This document shows, in pieces, positions 35,612 through 45,377 of a stretch of DNA of 64,000 nt. Position 1 is the first letter of the stretch. The number at the start of each line of letters is the position of its first letter. The stretch comes from Mitsuaria chitosanitabida ATCC BAA-476 = NBRC 102408. Lineage in GTDB: Bacteria > Pseudomonadota > Gammaproteobacteria > Burkholderiales > Burkholderiaceae_C. The notes under the pieces were generated by a model. That model saw nothing but the letters and a program-made list of their open reading frames with translations, was not told the DNA's origin and ran no database searches. The stretch spans positions 1 to 64,000 of the forward strand of contig NZ_BCYP01000017.1 of assembly GCF_001598255.1 (NCBI RefSeq). Direction: 5' to 3'. Position numbers and translations under genes: made by a program.

Positions 35612-38008
35612 ATGACCGCCGCCGACGCAAGATCCCAGGCCCTGGCTTCGCAAGCGCGGCGCGTCCATACGGAGGTGCTGCTGCGGGGCCTGCCGGCGTT
35701 GGTCGGCGTGCTGACCACCTCGGTGCAGGACCTGCTGTCCCAGCCCGCCGAGCACGGCCTGCAGATGGCCCGACGCGATGCGTTCGAGGCCTGGCAGCGG
35801 TCGGCGACCCCGTGGCATGCGCGCCTGGGCAAGGCGCTGCGCCACGCTTATCACCACGGTCCCGGCGACTCGCGCAGCGCGTCGCTGTCGTCGCGACCGC
35901 AGAACCTCTCGCTGGTCAGCGACGACACCATCGAGCGCGAGATCATCGCCTCGCGGCTCGCGCTGGCCATGATGGACAAGGCCAGCTGGGAGTTCAGCGA
36001 CCTGCGCAATCGCATGCAGTCGCTGGAGCGGGTCGAGGACCTGGCCCAGCAGGACCTGCTGCGCGCGCAAGTCCTGGCCCGCATCGTGCTCGATGCCTGG
36101 TTCGAGGCCGGCCTGACCAGCTCGGTCTGGCAGATGCTGCAGCGCTGGCTGCACCACGAGTTCTCCCAACTCCTCAACGAGTCGTACCACGAGGCCAACC
36201 GCTGGCTGATCCAGCAGGGCGTGATGCCCGAGGTCGACTTGCGCCCGTTCATCCGCCGCGGCGCCCCCGCCTCGAGCGGCGCGACGCAGGCCGCCGCGCT
36301 GGCGCCGGCCGCCGGTCCGACGACGGGCGGGCAGGGCAGTGCCGCCGCGGCGCAGCCGGCCATGGCGGCCGCCGCCGCGACACCCGCCAGCCAGTCGGCC
36401 CAGCAGGTCATGGCGCAACTGCAGCGGGTGCTCGCGCGCCATGTGCCCGAGCTCGCGCATACGCCAGCCCCCGCGCAAGCCGCCGCCCCCGTCGCTCCCT
36501 CGGGCGCGACGATCCGCGGCGGCGCCTACGCCGCGCCGGCTCCCGCCACCGGTGCCGCCACGCGCGGTGCCGCCTTGGCGTCCGGTCCGTCCGGTCCGGT
36601 CACCCAGGGCGGCTCGCCGCGCCTGAGCGCCGCCATCAATCACGCGCAGGAGGCGGTCCAGCGCCGCGCTGATCAGGTCGCCAACGCCGACCACGCGCTG
36701 ACCGCGCCGCAGGCGCTCGACGAGATCCGCCATCGCAACCAGGCGCTGAAGCAGGTCCTCAAGCAGGCCGCCGACACGCCGGCCGAGCGCGCCACCATCG
36801 AACTGGTCGCGCTGCTGTTCCAGGCCATCCTGCAGGAGGAGCGCATCCCGCCCGCGATCCGCGTCTGGTTCGCGCGTCTGCAGATGCCCGTGCTGCGGGT
36901 CGCGGTGAGCGAGCCCGACTTCTTCGCCACCGAGGACCATCCGGCGCGTCGCCTGATCGACCGCATGGGGGCCTGCGTGATGGGCTTCAGCGCCTCGAGC
37001 GCCGAGATCGGCGATGCGCTGGAGCGTGAGATCAAGCGCGTCGTCCAGGTCGTCGAGGCCTATCCGGACACCGGCCGCCGCGTGTTCCAGACCGTGCTGA
37101 CCGAGTTCGAGAAGTTCCTGGACCACTACTTCCAGCAGGAGAACGAGGTCTCCCGCAAGGGTGTGTCGCTGGCGCAGCAGGTCGAGCAGCGCGAGACCCT
37201 GGCGATCCAGTACACGATCGAACTGCGCAAGATGCTCTCGGAAGTGCCGGTGCAGGACGGCGTGCGCGACTTCCTCTTCCAGATCTGGGCCGATGTGCTG
37301 GCCGTGACCGGCGTGCGCTACGGGCCGCAGGCCGAGCAGACCAAGGCGATGAAGCGCGCCGCGGCCGACCTGATCTGGTCGGCCAGCGCCAAGGTCTCGC
37401 GCGAGGACCGGGCCGAGGTGATCCGCCGGCTGCCCCCGCTGCTCAAGACGCTGCGCGATGGCATGGGCCATGCCGGCATCAGCAGCGAGCGCCAGGACGA
37501 GCAGATCCGCTCGCTGAACAACGCGCTTGCCGCCGCCTTCACCGCCAAGACCGCCGCGATTCCGCGCGAACGTCTGGACGACCTGATGAGCCAGCTCGAG
37601 ACGCTGGAGGCGATGCTCCCGTCCCCCGAGGCCGGCGAGATCAACGAATCCCTGGTCCGCGACCTGTCCAGCCACGAGTGCGAAGGGCTGGAGGTGGTCG
37701 CCGAGGGCGGCACCGCTCCGACTCCGGCCATGTTGGCCTGGGCCAAGGAGCTGCAGGTCGGCAGCTGGTACATGCTGGACTACCGCGGTCGCGAGGAGCC
37801 GGTGCAACTGGCCTGGCGCGGGCTGCGGCACCACCTGATCCTGTTCGTCTCGCCGCAGGGGCGGGGCGTGCTGTTCCAGCTCAGCCGGCTGGCGGCCTTC
37901 CTGCAGGCGGGGTTGATCCTGCCGGCGCAGGACGAGTCGCTGACCGTCAAGGCGACGCGCAACGCGCTCGCCAAGCTCGAGGTCGACCCGAGTCGCCTGC
38001 TGGCCTGA
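35612..38008 (+). CDS. DUF1631 family protein
   Basis: A 798-residue cytosolic protein of the DUF1631 type found in gammaproteobacteria and betaproteobacteria, function unknown. The N-terminal helical part (1-215) and the C-terminal part (345-798) are separated by an Ala/Pro/Gly-rich linker (about 215-330). The C-terminal end (SWYMLDYRGREEPVQLAWRG onward) resembles the PilZ-like fold seen in this family. It lies 34 nt after secF and ends at a bidirectional terminator. Confidence 0.8.
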   Translation: MTAADARSQALASQARRVHTEVLLRGLPALVGVLTTSVQDLLSQPAEHGLQMARRDAFEAWQRSATPWHARLGKALRHAYHHGPGDSRSASLSSRPQNLSLVSDDTIEREIIASRLALAMMDKASWEFSDLRNRMQSLERVEDLAQQDLLRAQVLARIVLDAWFEAGLTSSVWQMLQRWLHHEFSQLLNESYHEANRWLIQQGVMPEVDLRPFIRRGAPASSGATQAAALAPAAGPTTGGQGSAAAAQPAMAAAAATPASQSAQQVMAQLQRVLARHVPELAHTPAPAQAAAPVAPSGATIRGGAYAAPAPATGAATRGAALASGPSGPVTQGGSPRLSAAINHAQEAVQRRADQVANADHALTAPQALDEIRHRNQALKQVLKQAADTPAERATIELVALLFQAILQEERIPPAIRVWFARLQMPVLRVAVSEPDFFATEDHPARRLIDRMGACVMGFSASSAEIGDALEREIKRVVQVVEAYPDTGRRVFQTVLTEFEKFLDHYFQQENEVSRKGVSLAQQVEQRETLAIQYTIELRKMLSEVPVQDGVRDFLFQIWADVLAVTGVRYGPQAEQTKAMKRAAADLIWSASAKVSREDRAEVIRRLPPLLKTLRDGMGHAGISSERQDEQIRSLNNALAAAFTAKTAAIPRERLDDLMSQLETLEAMLPSPEAGEINESLVRDLSSHECEGLEVVAEGGTAPTPAMLAWAKELQVGSWYMLDYRGREEPVQLAWRGLRHHLILFVSPQGRGVLFQLSRLAAFLQAGLILPAQDESLTVKATRNALAKLEVDPSRLLA

Positions 38009-38025
38009 GGCGGCGCGGGCAACAA

Positions 38026-38057
38026 AAAACCGGCGCCGCTTGCGCGGGGCCGGTTTT
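38026..38057. terminator. Bidirectional terminator between DUF1631 gene and smg
   Basis: AAAACCGGC pairs with GCCGGTTTT, with inner CCGC/GCGG and a TTGC loop. T-runs exist on both strands, fitting the convergent genes on either side. Confidence 0.85.
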
Positions 38058-38074
38058 GTCGGGAGGGCCGTCGA

Positions 38075-38527
38075 TCAGTGGATCAGACGTTCCTCGGGGG
38101 CGACGAAGAGTTCGTCGAGGATCAGCGCATCGGGCTCCTCGCCCAGGCTCCAGAACACCATCAGCACGATGATCTTCAGGTCCTCGAGGTCCAGCGGGCC
38201 CCCGGGGATGGCCATGGCGCGGTCGATCACCATCTCGCGCATGGCGGTGGGCAGCACGCCGGCCGAGGCCAGGAAGCTGATGAAGCCGATCGAGACCTCG
38301 CCCAGGTGTTCCTGCTCGTCGCGGGAGTAGACCCGCAGGCTGCGGCCGTCGGGTTCGCCGTGATGGGAGTCGGACGCGGCGGCCAAGCCATCCAGCCAGG
38401 ACAGCGCGTCGCGGATTTCGTCGTCTTCGAACCCGACCGCCGACAGTTTCCGGGTCAATTGCGCGTGATCCGGGCAGGCGTCGGGGCGCCAATAGGTTTC
38501 GTACAGATAGACGAGCACGTCGAACAT
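38075..38527 (-). CDS. smg: Smg family protein (DUF494)
   Basis: A 150-residue protein starting MFDVLVYLYETYW, the conserved Smg start, with GEVSIGFISFLASAGVLP and a C-terminal LGEEPDALILDELFV. The role is unclear; smg is regularly found downstream of dprA, as here, and between dprA and topA in E. coli relatives. The start at 38527 is chosen by this conservation; the frame is open for 29 more codons. Confidence 0.88.
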   Translation of the reverse strand: MFDVLVYLYETYWRPDACPDHAQLTRKLSAVGFEDDEIRDALSWLDGLAAASDSHHGEPDGRSLRVYSRDEQEHLGEVSIGFISFLASAGVLPTAMREMVIDRAMAIPGGPLDLEDLKIIVLMVFWSLGEEPDALILDELFVAPEERLIH

Positions 38528-38625
38528 GCGGGGACTATAACTCACGGTCCGAAACCCCTTTCGCCCGAAATGGACGGCCTCCGGCGCGGAGATTCCCGCA
38601 TCCGGCCGGGCCATTCGAGTGCGAA

Positions 38626-39756
38626 TCAGGCGCTGCCGCGGCGCTGGAACAGGGCCCCCGGCAGCCGGGCGATCCGACCCGACAACTCCAGGTCCAGCAG
38701 CACGGCGTTCAGCTCGTCCTGCGGCCAGCCGCTGCGCTGGGACAGCTGCTCCAGCGAGACCGTGTCCCGCCCGATCGCCCGCAGCAGCGGGTGGTCGGCA
38801 TCGGCCGGCGTGGGTGGGGGCAGGGATTCGGCGGGCGCCGCCGGGGTCGTCTCGAGCGGCAGGCGCGGTGCGCGCGGCAGCCCGCCCGGCGGGAGCTCGG
38901 CGAGCAGGTCGTCGAGGTCCTGGACCAGGCAGGCGCCCTGCTTGAGCAGATGGTGGCAGCCGCGCGACTCGGGCGACCGGATCGAACCGGGCACCGCGAA
39001 GACCTCGCGGCCCGCCTCGGTGGCCTGGCGCGCGGTGATCAGCGAGCCGGACTTCAGCGCCGCCTCCACCACCAGGCAGCCCTCCGACAGTCCCGCGATG
39101 ATGCGGTTGCGCTGCGGGAAGTTGGGCCCCATCGGCGGGGTGCCGATGAAGTACTCGCTGACCAGCAGGCCGCGGCGCGCGACGGCGCGGGCCAGGGCGG
39201 CGTGCTCCAGCGGATAGACCTTGTCGAGCCCGGAGCCCAGCACGGCGATGGTGCTGCCGGGCGTCTCCAGCGCGGCTTCGTGCGCCGCGCCGTCGATGCC
39301 CAGTGCCAGGCCGGAGACCACGCAGAAGCCGGCCTGGCCGAGTCCTCCGGCTAAGTGGCGGGCGTTGTCGTCGCCCTGCGGGCTGGGTCGACGGCTGCCG
39401 ACGACCGCGATGCAGCGCTGCTGCAGCAGCTCGCGGCGGCCGTCCAGGTAGAGCATCAGCGGCGGATCGGCGACGTGGAGCAGGGGATCGGGATAGTCGG
39501 GATCGCCGATCAGCAGGATGCCGCGGTGTTCCCCGCCCGAGAGCCAGGCCTGGGTGCGCCGGATCAGGCGATCGAGCTCGGGGCCAGGCTTGGCCAGTCG
39601 ATCGGCCTCGTCGGCATCGAGCAGCGCGGCCCAGCCCGAGCGCCCGGCGCGGATCGCGACGCCGGGGTCGCCGTGCCGCGCGAGCAGCCGTCGCGCGGCG
39701 CCGCGCGAGACGCTGGAGAGCAGGTGCAGCCAGTCGCGCAGGTCGTCGGGGCTCAT
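38626..39756 (-). CDS. dprA: DNA processing protein DprA
   Basis: DprA loads RecA on single-stranded DNA taken up during natural transformation. The 376-residue protein has the Rossmann-like domain with VVGSRRPSPQG, SGLALGIDGAAHEAAL and VLGSGLDKVYP, and a C-terminal winged-helix-like DprA_WH region (about 310-370). The order LysM gene-dprA-smg on one strand is a common one. The start ATG 39756 gives MSPDDLRDWLHLLS. Confidence 0.95.
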   Translation of the reverse strand: MSPDDLRDWLHLLSSVSRGAARRLLARHGDPGVAIRAGRSGWAALLDADEADRLAKPGPELDRLIRRTQAWLSGGEHRGILLIGDPDYPDPLLHVADPPLMLYLDGRRELLQQRCIAVVGSRRPSPQGDDNARHLAGGLGQAGFCVVSGLALGIDGAAHEAALETPGSTIAVLGSGLDKVYPLEHAALARAVARRGLLVSEYFIGTPPMGPNFPQRNRIIAGLSEGCLVVEAALKSGSLITARQATEAGREVFAVPGSIRSPESRGCHHLLKQGACLVQDLDDLLAELPPGGLPRAPRLPLETTPAAPAESLPPPTPADADHPLLRAIGRDTVSLEQLSQRSGWPQDELNAVLLDLELSGRIARLPGALFQRRGSA

Positions 39757-39799
39757 CCGTGGGGTCCTGACTGCGACCGGTGCCGGAGAGCCGCCGCGC

Positions 39800-40963
39800 T
39801 TACGGCTGGGTGAAGCGGTCGCCTGGGCTGACCGGTTCCTGGACCGACAGGATCAGCGCGTACGAGACGCGGTCGAAGACCTGGAAGACGAAGAGCACGC
39901 CATGGCGCTCGTCCGGCAGCTTGATCTCTTCCTTGCGGTCGGTCGTCGTGTCGCGCACGACGCGGCCGGAGTGCCACAGCGCCAGCACGTGGCCCCGCTC
40001 CAGCCCGTCGCGGGCGCCCTTGTTCAGGGCCACGATCTGGTTCTGGCCGGCGCGCACCGCGTCGCCGTAGATCGAGACGATGCGGCCGTCGACCGGCTGC
40101 GCCGGCGCGTGCGGGACGTAGCTGGTGTAGCCGCGCGGGGGCACGGGGGCGAGCCGGTCGCCCGTCTGCACTTCCTGACGGACCAGCGTGATCGTCAGCG
40201 TGGTCGGGACTTCTTCCTTGGTGCCGGCGTTGGCGCCCGGGCGGGTCACTTCGGCGGTGCCGACGTAAGGGGCCTCGTAGCCGAGCAGCTCCTTGGTCAC
40301 CGGATCCAGCAGCGGATGCGGCTGGCGGAAGACGCGGTACTCCGTCAGGTTGGGATCGAAGTTGCCGCGGGCGTAGGCCAGGTCGCCCTTGGACATCCAG
40401 ACGCGGTTCTCTTGCGCGGAGACCACGCGCGGCGCGGTCTCGAACTCGTTGGTGCCCAACACCACGGCCTCGTTGAGGAAGGGCTCGATCAGGTGCTGCG
40501 GGATCGCGGCGATGGAGCCGTCGTACAGCGAGGACGAGCGCACGCGCGGGGACAGCTTCACGGTGCCGCCGGCGGCGTTGTCGCCGGCCACGTTGCGGCC
40601 GACCTGCAGGCGCGCGCGGCCGTCGCTCTTGACCAGGATCAGGACCTGGCCGGGATAGATCAGATGCGGGTTGCGGATCTGGTCGGTGTTCATGCCCCAG
40701 AGCTCGGGCCAGCGCCACGGGCTCTTCAGGAACAGACCCGAGATGGCCCACAGCGTGTCGCCGGACTTGACGGTGTAGGTGTCGGGGGCGTTCGCGGCGA
40801 GCTCCGAGATCGGGACCCCGGTCTGCGCGACCTGCTGCGCCGTCTGGCGCTGCTGGGAGGTGATCGGGTAGTCGCCCGCGGCCATCAGCGGACCAGCGCT
40901 GAGCAGGCCGGCGGCCAGGGCCGCAGAAATCGTCGAGAAGCCCTGCGGCCGCCATTGCGTCAT
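39800..40963 (-). CDS. LysM-domain peptidoglycan-binding protein
   Basis: A 387-residue secreted or envelope protein. A signal peptide ends near PLMAAGD (about residue 30), then a LysM domain follows (about 65-115; YTVKSGDTLWAISGLFL, NPHLIYPGQVLIL), then a long C-terminal domain without a named fold. Similar genes stand upstream of dprA in many betaproteobacteria. GGGAGAA is well placed before ATG 40963. It is divergent from def. Confidence 0.9.
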   Translation of the reverse strand: MTQWRPQGFSTISAALAAGLLSAGPLMAAGDYPITSQQRQTAQQVAQTGVPISELAANAPDTYTVKSGDTLWAISGLFLKSPWRWPELWGMNTDQIRNPHLIYPGQVLILVKSDGRARLQVGRNVAGDNAAGGTVKLSPRVRSSSLYDGSIAAIPQHLIEPFLNEAVVLGTNEFETAPRVVSAQENRVWMSKGDLAYARGNFDPNLTEYRVFRQPHPLLDPVTKELLGYEAPYVGTAEVTRPGANAGTKEEVPTTLTITLVRQEVQTGDRLAPVPPRGYTSYVPHAPAQPVDGRIVSIYGDAVRAGQNQIVALNKGARDGLERGHVLALWHSGRVVRDTTTDRKEEIKLPDERHGVLFVFQVFDRVSYALILSVQEPVSPGDRFTQP

Positions 40964-41178
40964 TACTTGTTCTCCCGCGCCGGTGGGTAAGGCCCCTCGT
41001 GGCCGATGGCGCTTTTGTGGCAAGACCCTGACGCCCGTCCCAAATCGGCGAAAATCCCGGTCTTGCTGGCGGCGATTCTGCCCAGATTCAGGGGTACCCG
41101 CAATGAAGGTGCCCGCCGTCCCTTGCAAGCCCTTACAACCCGGCGTTGTGTGCCGTCCACAGCGCATCGCTCACGTCC

Positions 41179-41691
41179 ATGTCGAAACTGACCATCCTCC
41201 GCTTCCCCGATCCTCGCCTGCACACCGTCGCCAAGCCGGTGGCCGCCGTCGACGACCGCATCCGTCAACTGGCCGACGACATGCTCGAGACCATGTATGA
41301 CGCCGAGGGCGTGGGCCTGGCCGCGACGCAGATCGACGTGCACGAGCGCGTGCTGGTGATGGATGTCTCCGAGGAGCGCAACCAGCCGCTGGTGCTGGTC
41401 AACCCGGAGCTGGTGTCCGCCAGCGACGAGATGATCGAGGGCGAGGAGGGCTGTCTGTCCGTGCCCACGATCTACGACAAGGTCATGCGTCACAAGACGG
41501 TGACCGTGCAGGCGCTGGATCGCGACGGCAACACCTTCCAGTTCGACGCCGAGGGCCTGCTGGCCGTCTGCGTGCAGCACGAGATGGATCACCTGATGGG
41601 CAAGGTCTTCGTCGAGTACCTGAGCCCGCTCAAGCGCGAGCGCATCAAGACCAAGCTGGTCAAGAAGGCCCGCGACGAGGCCAAGCGCTGA
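41179..41691 (+). CDS. def: Peptide deformylase
   Basis: Removes the formyl group from nascent N-terminal methionine. The 170-residue product has the three family motifs [15 protein letters not shown] and QHEMDHL, which supply the Cys and two His metal ligands and the catalytic Glu. The start ATG 41179 gives [18 protein letters not shown]. Its stop overlaps the fmt start by one base, so formylation and deformylation genes are coupled. Confidence 0.96.
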   Translation: MSKLTILRFPDPRLHTVAKPVAAVDDRIRQLADDMLETMYDAEGVGLAATQIDVHERVLVMDVSEERNQPLVLVNPELVSASDEMIEGEEGCLSVPTIYDKVMRHKTVTVQALDRDGNTFQFDAEGLLAVCVQHEMDHLMGKVFVEYLSPLKRERIKTKLVKKARDEAKR

Positions 41692-42662
41692 TGTCGTCCA
41701 CGGGTCTGCGCGTCGCGTTCGCGGGAACGCCGGAGTTCGCGGCGGTCGCGCTGCAGGCGCTGCTCGACGCCCGCTTCGAGGTGCCGCTGGTGCTGAGCCA
41801 GCCGGATCGCCCCGCGGGCCGCGGCATGAAGCTGCAGGCCTCTCCGGTGAAGCAGCTGGCGGTCCGGCACGGCATCGCGGTGGCGCAGCCCCGCAGCCTG
41901 CGGCTCGACGGCAAGTTCCCGGACGAGGCCGAGGCGGGTCGCCAGGCCCTGCTCGACGCCCGCCCCGACGTGCTGATCGTCGCCGCCTACGGTCTGATCC
42001 TGCCCCAGTGGGTGCTGGACCTGCCGCGCCTGGGCTGCCTGAACATCCACGGTTCGCTCCTGCCGCGCTGGCGCGGCGCCGCCCCCATCCATCGCGCGAT
42101 CGAGGCCGGCGACGCCGAGACCGGCATCACCATCATGCAGATGGACGCGGGCCTGGACACCGGCGACATGCTGCTGATCGAGCGCCTGCCGATCGCGTCC
42201 GCCGACACCACCGCGACCCTGCACGACAAGCTGGCCACGCTGGGCGGCCGGATGATCGTCGAGGCGCTGGAGCTGGCCGCGTGCGGCGGCTTCCACCCCG
42301 TGAAGCAGCCCGAGGCCGGCGTCACCTACGCCCACAAGATCGAGAAGGCCGAGAGCCAGATCCGCTGGTCCGACGAGGCCGCGCAGATCGCGCGACGCCT
42401 GCGCGCCTTCGACCCCTTCCCGGGTGGCGTGGCGCAGCTCGACGCCGAGCCGCTGAAGGTCTGGCGCGCCGAGCTCGTCGACGCCGACGGCACGCCGGGC
42501 GAGCCCGGCCGGGTGCTGGCCGTGTCCCCCGAGGGCCCGGTCGTGGCCTGCGGCCGGGGCTCGGTGCGGCTGACGGAATTGCAGCGCGCGGGGGGCAAGC
42601 GCCTGCCGGCCGCCGCGTTCCTGCAGGCGCGGCCCTTGCAGGTCGGCGAGTCGCTCGCCTGA
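41691..42662 (+). CDS. fmt: Methionyl-tRNA formyltransferase
   Basis: Formylates the initiator Met-tRNA. The 323-residue product has the N-terminal [16 protein letters not shown], the active-site segment [14 protein letters not shown] (conserved Asn/His), [11 protein letters not shown] with the conserved Asp, and a C-terminal OB-like domain. It follows def in the usual order. The initiator tRNA it acts on is also encoded in this window (17,979-18,055). Confidence 0.96.
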   Translation: MSSTGLRVAFAGTPEFAAVALQALLDARFEVPLVLSQPDRPAGRGMKLQASPVKQLAVRHGIAVAQPRSLRLDGKFPDEAEAGRQALLDARPDVLIVAAYGLILPQWVLDLPRLGCLNIHGSLLPRWRGAAPIHRAIEAGDAETGITIMQMDAGLDTGDMLLIERLPIASADTTATLHDKLATLGGRMIVEALELAACGGFHPVKQPEAGVTYAHKIEKAESQIRWSDEAAQIARRLRAFDPFPGGVAQLDAEPLKVWRAELVDADGTPGEPGRVLAVSPEGPVVACGRGSVRLTELQRAGGKRLPAAAFLQARPLQVGESLA

Positions 42663-42855
42663 CCCGACACCCCGAGGCGCTCGAGCGCCCCGCGGTCCGG
42701 GCGGCGATGCGCCGGGACCGGTGCCCTTCGCTTTGACCTGACTTAAGGTGCGGCTCGACCGGCTTGAACTTGCTGGTCCAGCCTGCACGTGTGGGGGCCT
42801 GGACGGTGTACCGTCCGGGCTTGTCCCGTTCGCTGATTTCCCGAGGAGGTACCCC

Positions 42856-43701
42856 ATGTTCAACCTGATGAAGACCGCCATCCTGATGGCCGCCATCACC
42901 GCGCTGTTCATGGCGATCGGCGCGATGCTGGGCGGTCAGTCGGGCATGTTGATCGCGCTGGTCGTGGCGCTGGGCATGAACTTCTTCAGCTACTGGTTCT
43001 CCGACAAGCTGGTGCTGAAGATGTACAACGCCCAGGAAGTCGACGCCCAGAGCGCGCCCCAGTTCTACAACATGGTCAAGGAGCTGGCGCAGCGGGCCCA
43101 ACTGCCCATGCCCAAGGTCTACCTGATCCAGGAGGACGCGCCCAACGCCTTCGCGACCGGCCGCAATCCGGATCACGCCGCCGTCGCCGCGACCACCGGC
43201 ATCCTGCGCGTGCTGTCCGAGCGCGAACTGCGCGGCGTGATGGCCCACGAGCTGGCGCACGTGAAGCATCGCGACATCCTGATCTCGACCATCAGCGCCA
43301 CCATGGCCGGCGCGATCTCGATGCTCGCCAACTTCGCGATGTTCTTCAGCCCGCGCGACAGCGAGGGCCGTCCGGCCAATCCCATCGTCGGCATCCTGGT
43401 GGCGATCCTGGCGCCGATCGCGGCCTCGCTGATCCAGATGGCGATCAGCCGCGCGCGCGAGTTCGAGGCCGACCGCGGCGGCGCGGAGATCTCCGGCGAT
43501 CCGCAGTCGCTGGCCTCGGCGCTGGACAAGATCCACCGCTACGCCCAGGGCATCCCGCTGGAGACGGCCGAGCGCCATCCCGAGACGGCCCAGATGATGA
43601 TCATGAACCCGCTGTCCGGCGGCGGTCTGCGCGGGCTGTTCAGCACCCACCCGTCGACCGAGGAGCGCATCGCGCGCCTGATGGCGATGGTCCGCCGCTG
43701 A
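42856..43701 (+). CDS. htpX: Membrane metalloprotease HtpX
   Basis: HtpX is a zinc protease that helps quality control of inner membrane proteins. The 281-residue product has two N-terminal hydrophobic segments, the HELAH zinc motif (His131, Glu132, His135), two later hydrophobic segments and the third ligand region [10 protein letters not shown]. The ATG at 42856 has GAGGAGG 8 nt upstream. An intrinsic terminator follows. Confidence 0.95.
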   Translation: MFNLMKTAILMAAITALFMAIGAMLGGQSGMLIALVVALGMNFFSYWFSDKLVLKMYNAQEVDAQSAPQFYNMVKELAQRAQLPMPKVYLIQEDAPNAFATGRNPDHAAVAATTGILRVLSERELRGVMAHELAHVKHRDILISTISATMAGAISMLANFAMFFSPRDSEGRPANPIVGILVAILAPIAASLIQMAISRAREFEADRGGAEISGDPQSLASALDKIHRYAQGIPLETAERHPETAQMMIMNPLSGGGLRGLFSTHPSTEERIARLMAMVRR

Positions 43702-43747
43702 GCGCCACGTCCGGCGCCGCGAGGCGCCGACCGGCGTCCGCGCCATG

Positions 43748-43773
43748 AAACACCGCCTTCGGGCGGTGTTTTT
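43748..43773 (+). terminator. Intrinsic terminator after htpX
   Basis: AAACACCGCC pairs perfectly with GGCGGTGTTT across a TTCG tetraloop, followed by TT. Confidence 0.9.
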
Positions 43774-43850
43774 GCTTGGATCGACCCCGGCGGGCCGGCC
43801 GCACAATGCCCCGGTTCAAGCCGAAGCCGCTCGCGGCCGATAAGGACCCC

Positions 43851-44282
43851 ATGAAGGCACTGCTCCGCTCCCTGACCGTCGTCGCGCGCTCCGCGCTGGG
43901 CGCGACCGCGCTCGGCTGCGCCGCGTTGCTGGCCGGCTGCGACCAGCTCGGCATCGAGGACCCGGCCAAGATCGCCGCCGCCAAGGAGGCCGATGCCAAG
44001 GCCATCGGCGGCGCCTGCCGCAACGCGCTGCGCGCCATCGAGGACTGCTACGCCCTCAATCCCAAGGCGCAGAAGGCCGCGGTCTACGAGGGCTGGCGCG
44101 AGATGGACGAGTACATGCGCGAGAACAAGCTCGAGGGCACGCGTCCGGTGGTCGCCAACCAGGCGGCGGCCAGCAAGCCCGCCGACGCGGCCTCCGACGA
44201 GGAGGACGCCACCCCCCGCTCGGCCAAGGGCAAGGTCGGCGACGCGCCGGCCGACAAGGGATCGAGCAAGAGCGGCCACTGA
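43851..44282 (+). CDS. Small predicted lipoprotein
   Basis: A 143-residue protein with a signal peptide and lipobox LAGC (Cys about residue 25). The mature part has two Cys (GGACRNALRAIEDCYAL) that could form a disulfide, then a charged Ala/Lys/Asp-rich tail. TAAGGA precedes ATG 43851. Function unknown; the spacing of the two Cys recalls small helical hairpin folds but no family is assigned. Confidence 0.7.
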   Translation: MKALLRSLTVVARSALGATALGCAALLAGCDQLGIEDPAKIAAAKEADAKAIGGACRNALRAIEDCYALNPKAQKAAVYEGWREMDEYMRENKLEGTRPVVANQAAASKPADAASDEEDATPRSAKGKVGDAPADKGSSKSGH

Positions 44283-44470
44283 CCCGCCGGCGCGGGTCCC
44301 GCCCCGTGGGCCGGGGCCGGCGCGCGGTGATTTCCAGGCCTTTGTCGGTTCGGTCGGCCGATCGGGCGGCCGTGCAGTTGGACCCCCCGTCGATGCAGTT
44401 CGTCGTCCGGCCGTGGCTCGACCGGGCCGGCATCGCGAAGATGCGATCATCGAGAGTCAGGAGATCGCAG

Positions 44471-45283
44471 ATGACGACCCACACTTCCCCCCGGTCCACT
44501 TCGTCCACCGGCGCCGCGCGCGCCACCCGCCGCGCCTTCGCCGCCGCCCTGCTGGGCGTGGCCGCCATCGCCGGCGCGACCGGCGCGCAAGCCTGGTCGT
44601 GGAGCTTCGGCGGCTCCCAACGCGTCGAGGGCAACGGCGACACCACCTCTGAATCCCGCGATGTCGGCGCCTTCGACGCCGTCTCGCTGGCGGGTGACTT
44701 CAAGGTCTACGTGCGCCAGGGCTCGACCGAGAAGGTCGAGGTCAAGACCGACCGCAACCTGCTGCCCTACATCGAGACCCGCGTGGTCGACGGCAGCAAG
44801 GGCCGCACGCTGGAGATCACCTCCAAGCGCGGCTTCAACCTGAACTCCCGCGGCACGCCCACCGTGACCCTGGACCTGCGCCAGCTGCGCGGCCTTTCGA
44901 TCGCCGGCTCGGGCGACATCCGCGTCGAGCCGATCAAGACGGGCAACTTCGAGGCCAGCATCGCCGGCAGCGGCGACCTGCGCATGCAGGGCCTGGAGGC
45001 GGACCACGTCTCGCTGCGCGTCGCCGGCAGCGGCGACATGCTGATCAACGGCAAGGCCAACTCGCTGAGCGTGAGCGTGGCGGGCAGTGGTGACGTCAAG
45101 ACACGCGAGCTGGCCGTCGACGACGCCAAGGTCAGCATCTCCGGCAGCGGCGACGTGACCGTGCAGGCCGCCCGCAAGCTGGACGTGCGCATCGCCGGTT
45201 CGGGCGACGTGGGCTATGTCGGCAACCCCGAGATCAGCACCTCGAACGCCGGCTCCGGCTCGGTCCGCAAGCTCAACAAGTAA
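44471..45283 (+). CDS. Secreted DUF2807 (GIN-type) protein
   Basis: A 270-residue protein with a signal peptide ending near ATGAQAW (about residue 42) and a DUF2807/GIN-type beta-helical domain. Seven GSG[D/S] turns (mostly AGSGD) recur every 18-21 residues between 44,900 and 45,265, marking the helix rungs. Proteins of this type are exported or outer-membrane associated; binding partner unknown. AGGAG lies 7 nt before ATG 44471. A strong terminator follows. Confidence 0.85.
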   Translation: MTTHTSPRSTSSTGAARATRRAFAAALLGVAAIAGATGAQAWSWSFGGSQRVEGNGDTTSESRDVGAFDAVSLAGDFKVYVRQGSTEKVEVKTDRNLLPYIETRVVDGSKGRTLEITSKRGFNLNSRGTPTVTLDLRQLRGLSIAGSGDIRVEPIKTGNFEASIAGSGDLRMQGLEADHVSLRVAGSGDMLINGKANSLSVSVAGSGDVKTRELAVDDAKVSISGSGDVTVQAARKLDVRIAGSGDVGYVGNPEISTSNAGSGSVRKLNK

Positions 45284-45310
45284 GCCCGCCCGGGCCGGGC
45301 GGTCTGCGTA

Positions 45311-45349
45311 CGCCCCTCGCCGCGACTGCGGACGAGGGGCGATTCGTTT
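45311..45349 (+). terminator. Terminator after the DUF2807 gene
   Basis: CGCCCCTCG pairs with CGAGGGGCG, with inner CCGC/GCGG around a GACT loop, followed by ATTCGTTT. Confidence 0.75.
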
Positions 45350-45377
45350 CTGGCGGACGCGTACGACAATCGCCCGC

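Noticed and set aside
44900-45265. Repeated GGCAGCGGCGAC-like DNA as a mobile repeat
   Set aside because: The repeats follow codon triplets of the AGSGD turns in a beta-helical protein and are explained by protein structure.
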